7,571 nucleotides of DNA from the NCBI GenBank assembly GCA_035528065.1, contig DATKZH010000732.1, positions 1-7,571 of the forward strand, given 5' to 3'. The stretch is from DATKZH01 sp035528065. GTDB lineage: Bacteria > Planctomycetota > Planctomycetia > Pirellulales > Thermoguttaceae. This document shows positions 7,158-7,571 of this stretch, piece by piece. The stretch's first letter is position 1, and each line of letters starts with the position of its first letter. The notes beneath the pieces are model-generated. The model was not told the origin of the DNA. It ran no database searches and was given only the letters and a program-made list of their open reading frames with translations. Position numbers and translations under genes: made by a program.

Positions 7158-7434
7158 TTCAACAGCCACGCCAGGTTCCGGAGGTCTCCGTCCGCCACGT
7201 ATTCAATCTCTAACCATTGAAACAGCCGCGAGTTCCGCCCAAATGCCGCTCACGGCCAAAAAACGGGGTCGGTTTTGCGGCGGGTGGGGGCCGGGGCAGG
7301 CAAGGCTCTCCGCGAAGCGAGCCCAACCGACACGAAGCGTCTACTCTCGCCTAGATTGGCAGCAAGGCCGAGTTGCACTTTGCCGATGTCGCGGGGTGGC
7401 AGAAGCGAGACTTCGTTGAGGGCACAATTTAGGC
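7158..7434 (-). other. Gene-free leader and IS-end region
   Basis: About 280 bp lies between the transposase stop and the DUF1549/DUF1553 start. It should contain the right end of the IS element and the leader or promoter of the gene row. I see no convincing sigma70-type promoter. An AT-richer stretch around 7200-7225 (minus strand TGGTTAGAGATTGAATAC) is the best place for a -10 element, but the match is poor. The hexamer GAAGCG appears three times on the plus strand (7314, 7334, 7402), with no obvious meaning. A small minus-strand frame at 7250-7438 is not supported as a gene. Confidence 0.5.
7304..7323. repeat. Short inverted repeat, GGCTC arms with 10-bp loop
   Basis: Arms GGCTC (7304-7308) and GAGCC (7319-7323) flank ten bases. 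It could be the terminal repeat region of the adjacent ISL3-type element, whose ends often begin GGCTCTTCG-like, or a weak hairpin upstream of the gene row. No T-run follows on the minus strand, so an intrinsic terminator is unlikely. Confidence 0.3.
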
Positions 7435-7571
7435 TCATCCGACTAAAGCGTACTTGGTTTCGTGGATGCCGAGGATTTTGAGTTTGAGGAACTCCGGGTC
7501 GCGGAATCCGTAGGCTTGGCGTTTCATCGTCTTGATCTTGTTGTTGGTCCCTTCCAACGGCCCGGTCGAGA
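7435..7571 (-). CDS. ISL3-family transposase, C-terminal 44 codons
   Basis: The minus strand reads in frame from the window edge to a TGA at 7437-7435. The visible peptide starts STGPLEGTNNKIKTMKRQAY and ends with FLKLKILGIHETKYALVG. This is the characteristic end of ISL3-type (IS204/IS1001/IS1096/IS1165) transposases. The motif GPLEGTNNKIK contains the glutamate (sixth visible residue, codon at 7554-7552) that completes the DDE catalytic triad in this family; the two aspartates lie outside the window. The enzyme moves the IS by cut-and-paste or replicative DNA transposition. The visible part has no frameshift or internal stop, so the copy may be intact, but most of the gene cannot be judged. 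It points toward the DUF1549 row on the same strand, so read-through into that row is possible. Confidence 0.9.
   Translation of the reverse strand, partial: STGPLEGTNNKIKTMKRQAYGFRDPEFLKLKILGIHETKYALVG

Noticed and set aside
7304..7323. Intrinsic terminator after the transposase
   Set aside because: The stem is only five base pairs with a ten-base loop and no T-run follows on the minus strand.
7250..7438. 62-residue minus-strand frame overlapping the transposase stop
   Set aside because: It is Arg/Pro-rich without a family signature, starts on the ATG overlapping the TGA, and lies in the expected IS-end region. It may be chance, or a remnant that I cannot identify.
1..7571. CRISPR array, tRNA, rRNA, riboswitch, phage or defence genes
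   Set aside because: No regularly spaced repeats, no cloverleaf-like sequence and no protein with such signatures were seen; almost all of the window is explained by the five genes and the IS remnant.

Overview
The window carries five genes in a row on the minus strand, read from high to low coordinates, preceded upstream by the 3' end of an ISL3-family transposase on the same strand. Base composition is GC-rich (by eye about 60%) and coding density is high. A DUF1549/DUF1553 protein, a Tat-exported DUF1501 protein and a large PPC-domain secreted protein, side by side, are a hallmark of Planctomycetota. Similar clusters are also known in some Acidobacteriota (Solibacter-like) and Verrucomicrobiota, so the phylum call is probable and the genus is not determinable.

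Layout, in order of transcription: (1) 7435-7571, last 44 codons of an ISL3-type transposase, cut by the window edge. (2) 7158-7434, about 280 bp with no convincing gene; it should hold the end of the IS and the leader of the next gene. (3) 5577-7157, DUF1549/DUF1553 (PSCyt2/PSD1) protein with a Sec-type signal peptide and no cytochrome c motif. (4) 4132-5520, DUF1501 protein with a Tat signal. (5) 1843-4116, 757-residue secreted protein with a TIG-like N-terminus, a helical insertion and one clear plus one probable PPC domain. (6) 683-1708, Tat-exported TolB/PD40-type beta-propeller. (7) 1-666, aldo/keto reductase with a Tat signal, C-terminus cut by the window edge. Gaps are 56, 15, 134 and 17 bp, so at least DUF1501+PPC and propeller+reductase look cotranscribed, and the whole set may be one operon.

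All five proteins are predicted to leave the cytoplasm, three through Tat and two through Sec. The shared export and order suggest one extracytoplasmic process, but neither the substrate nor the reaction can be read from the sequence. The most notable points are that the DUF1549 protein has a short heme-free segment where many family members carry a CxxCH motif, and that the propeller and the reductase have closely similar Tat leaders. I see no tRNA, rRNA, CRISPR array, phage gene or defence gene. The coding part of the window is best described as a variant of a widespread but functionally uncharacterised planctomycete-type cluster, not as a clearly new system.
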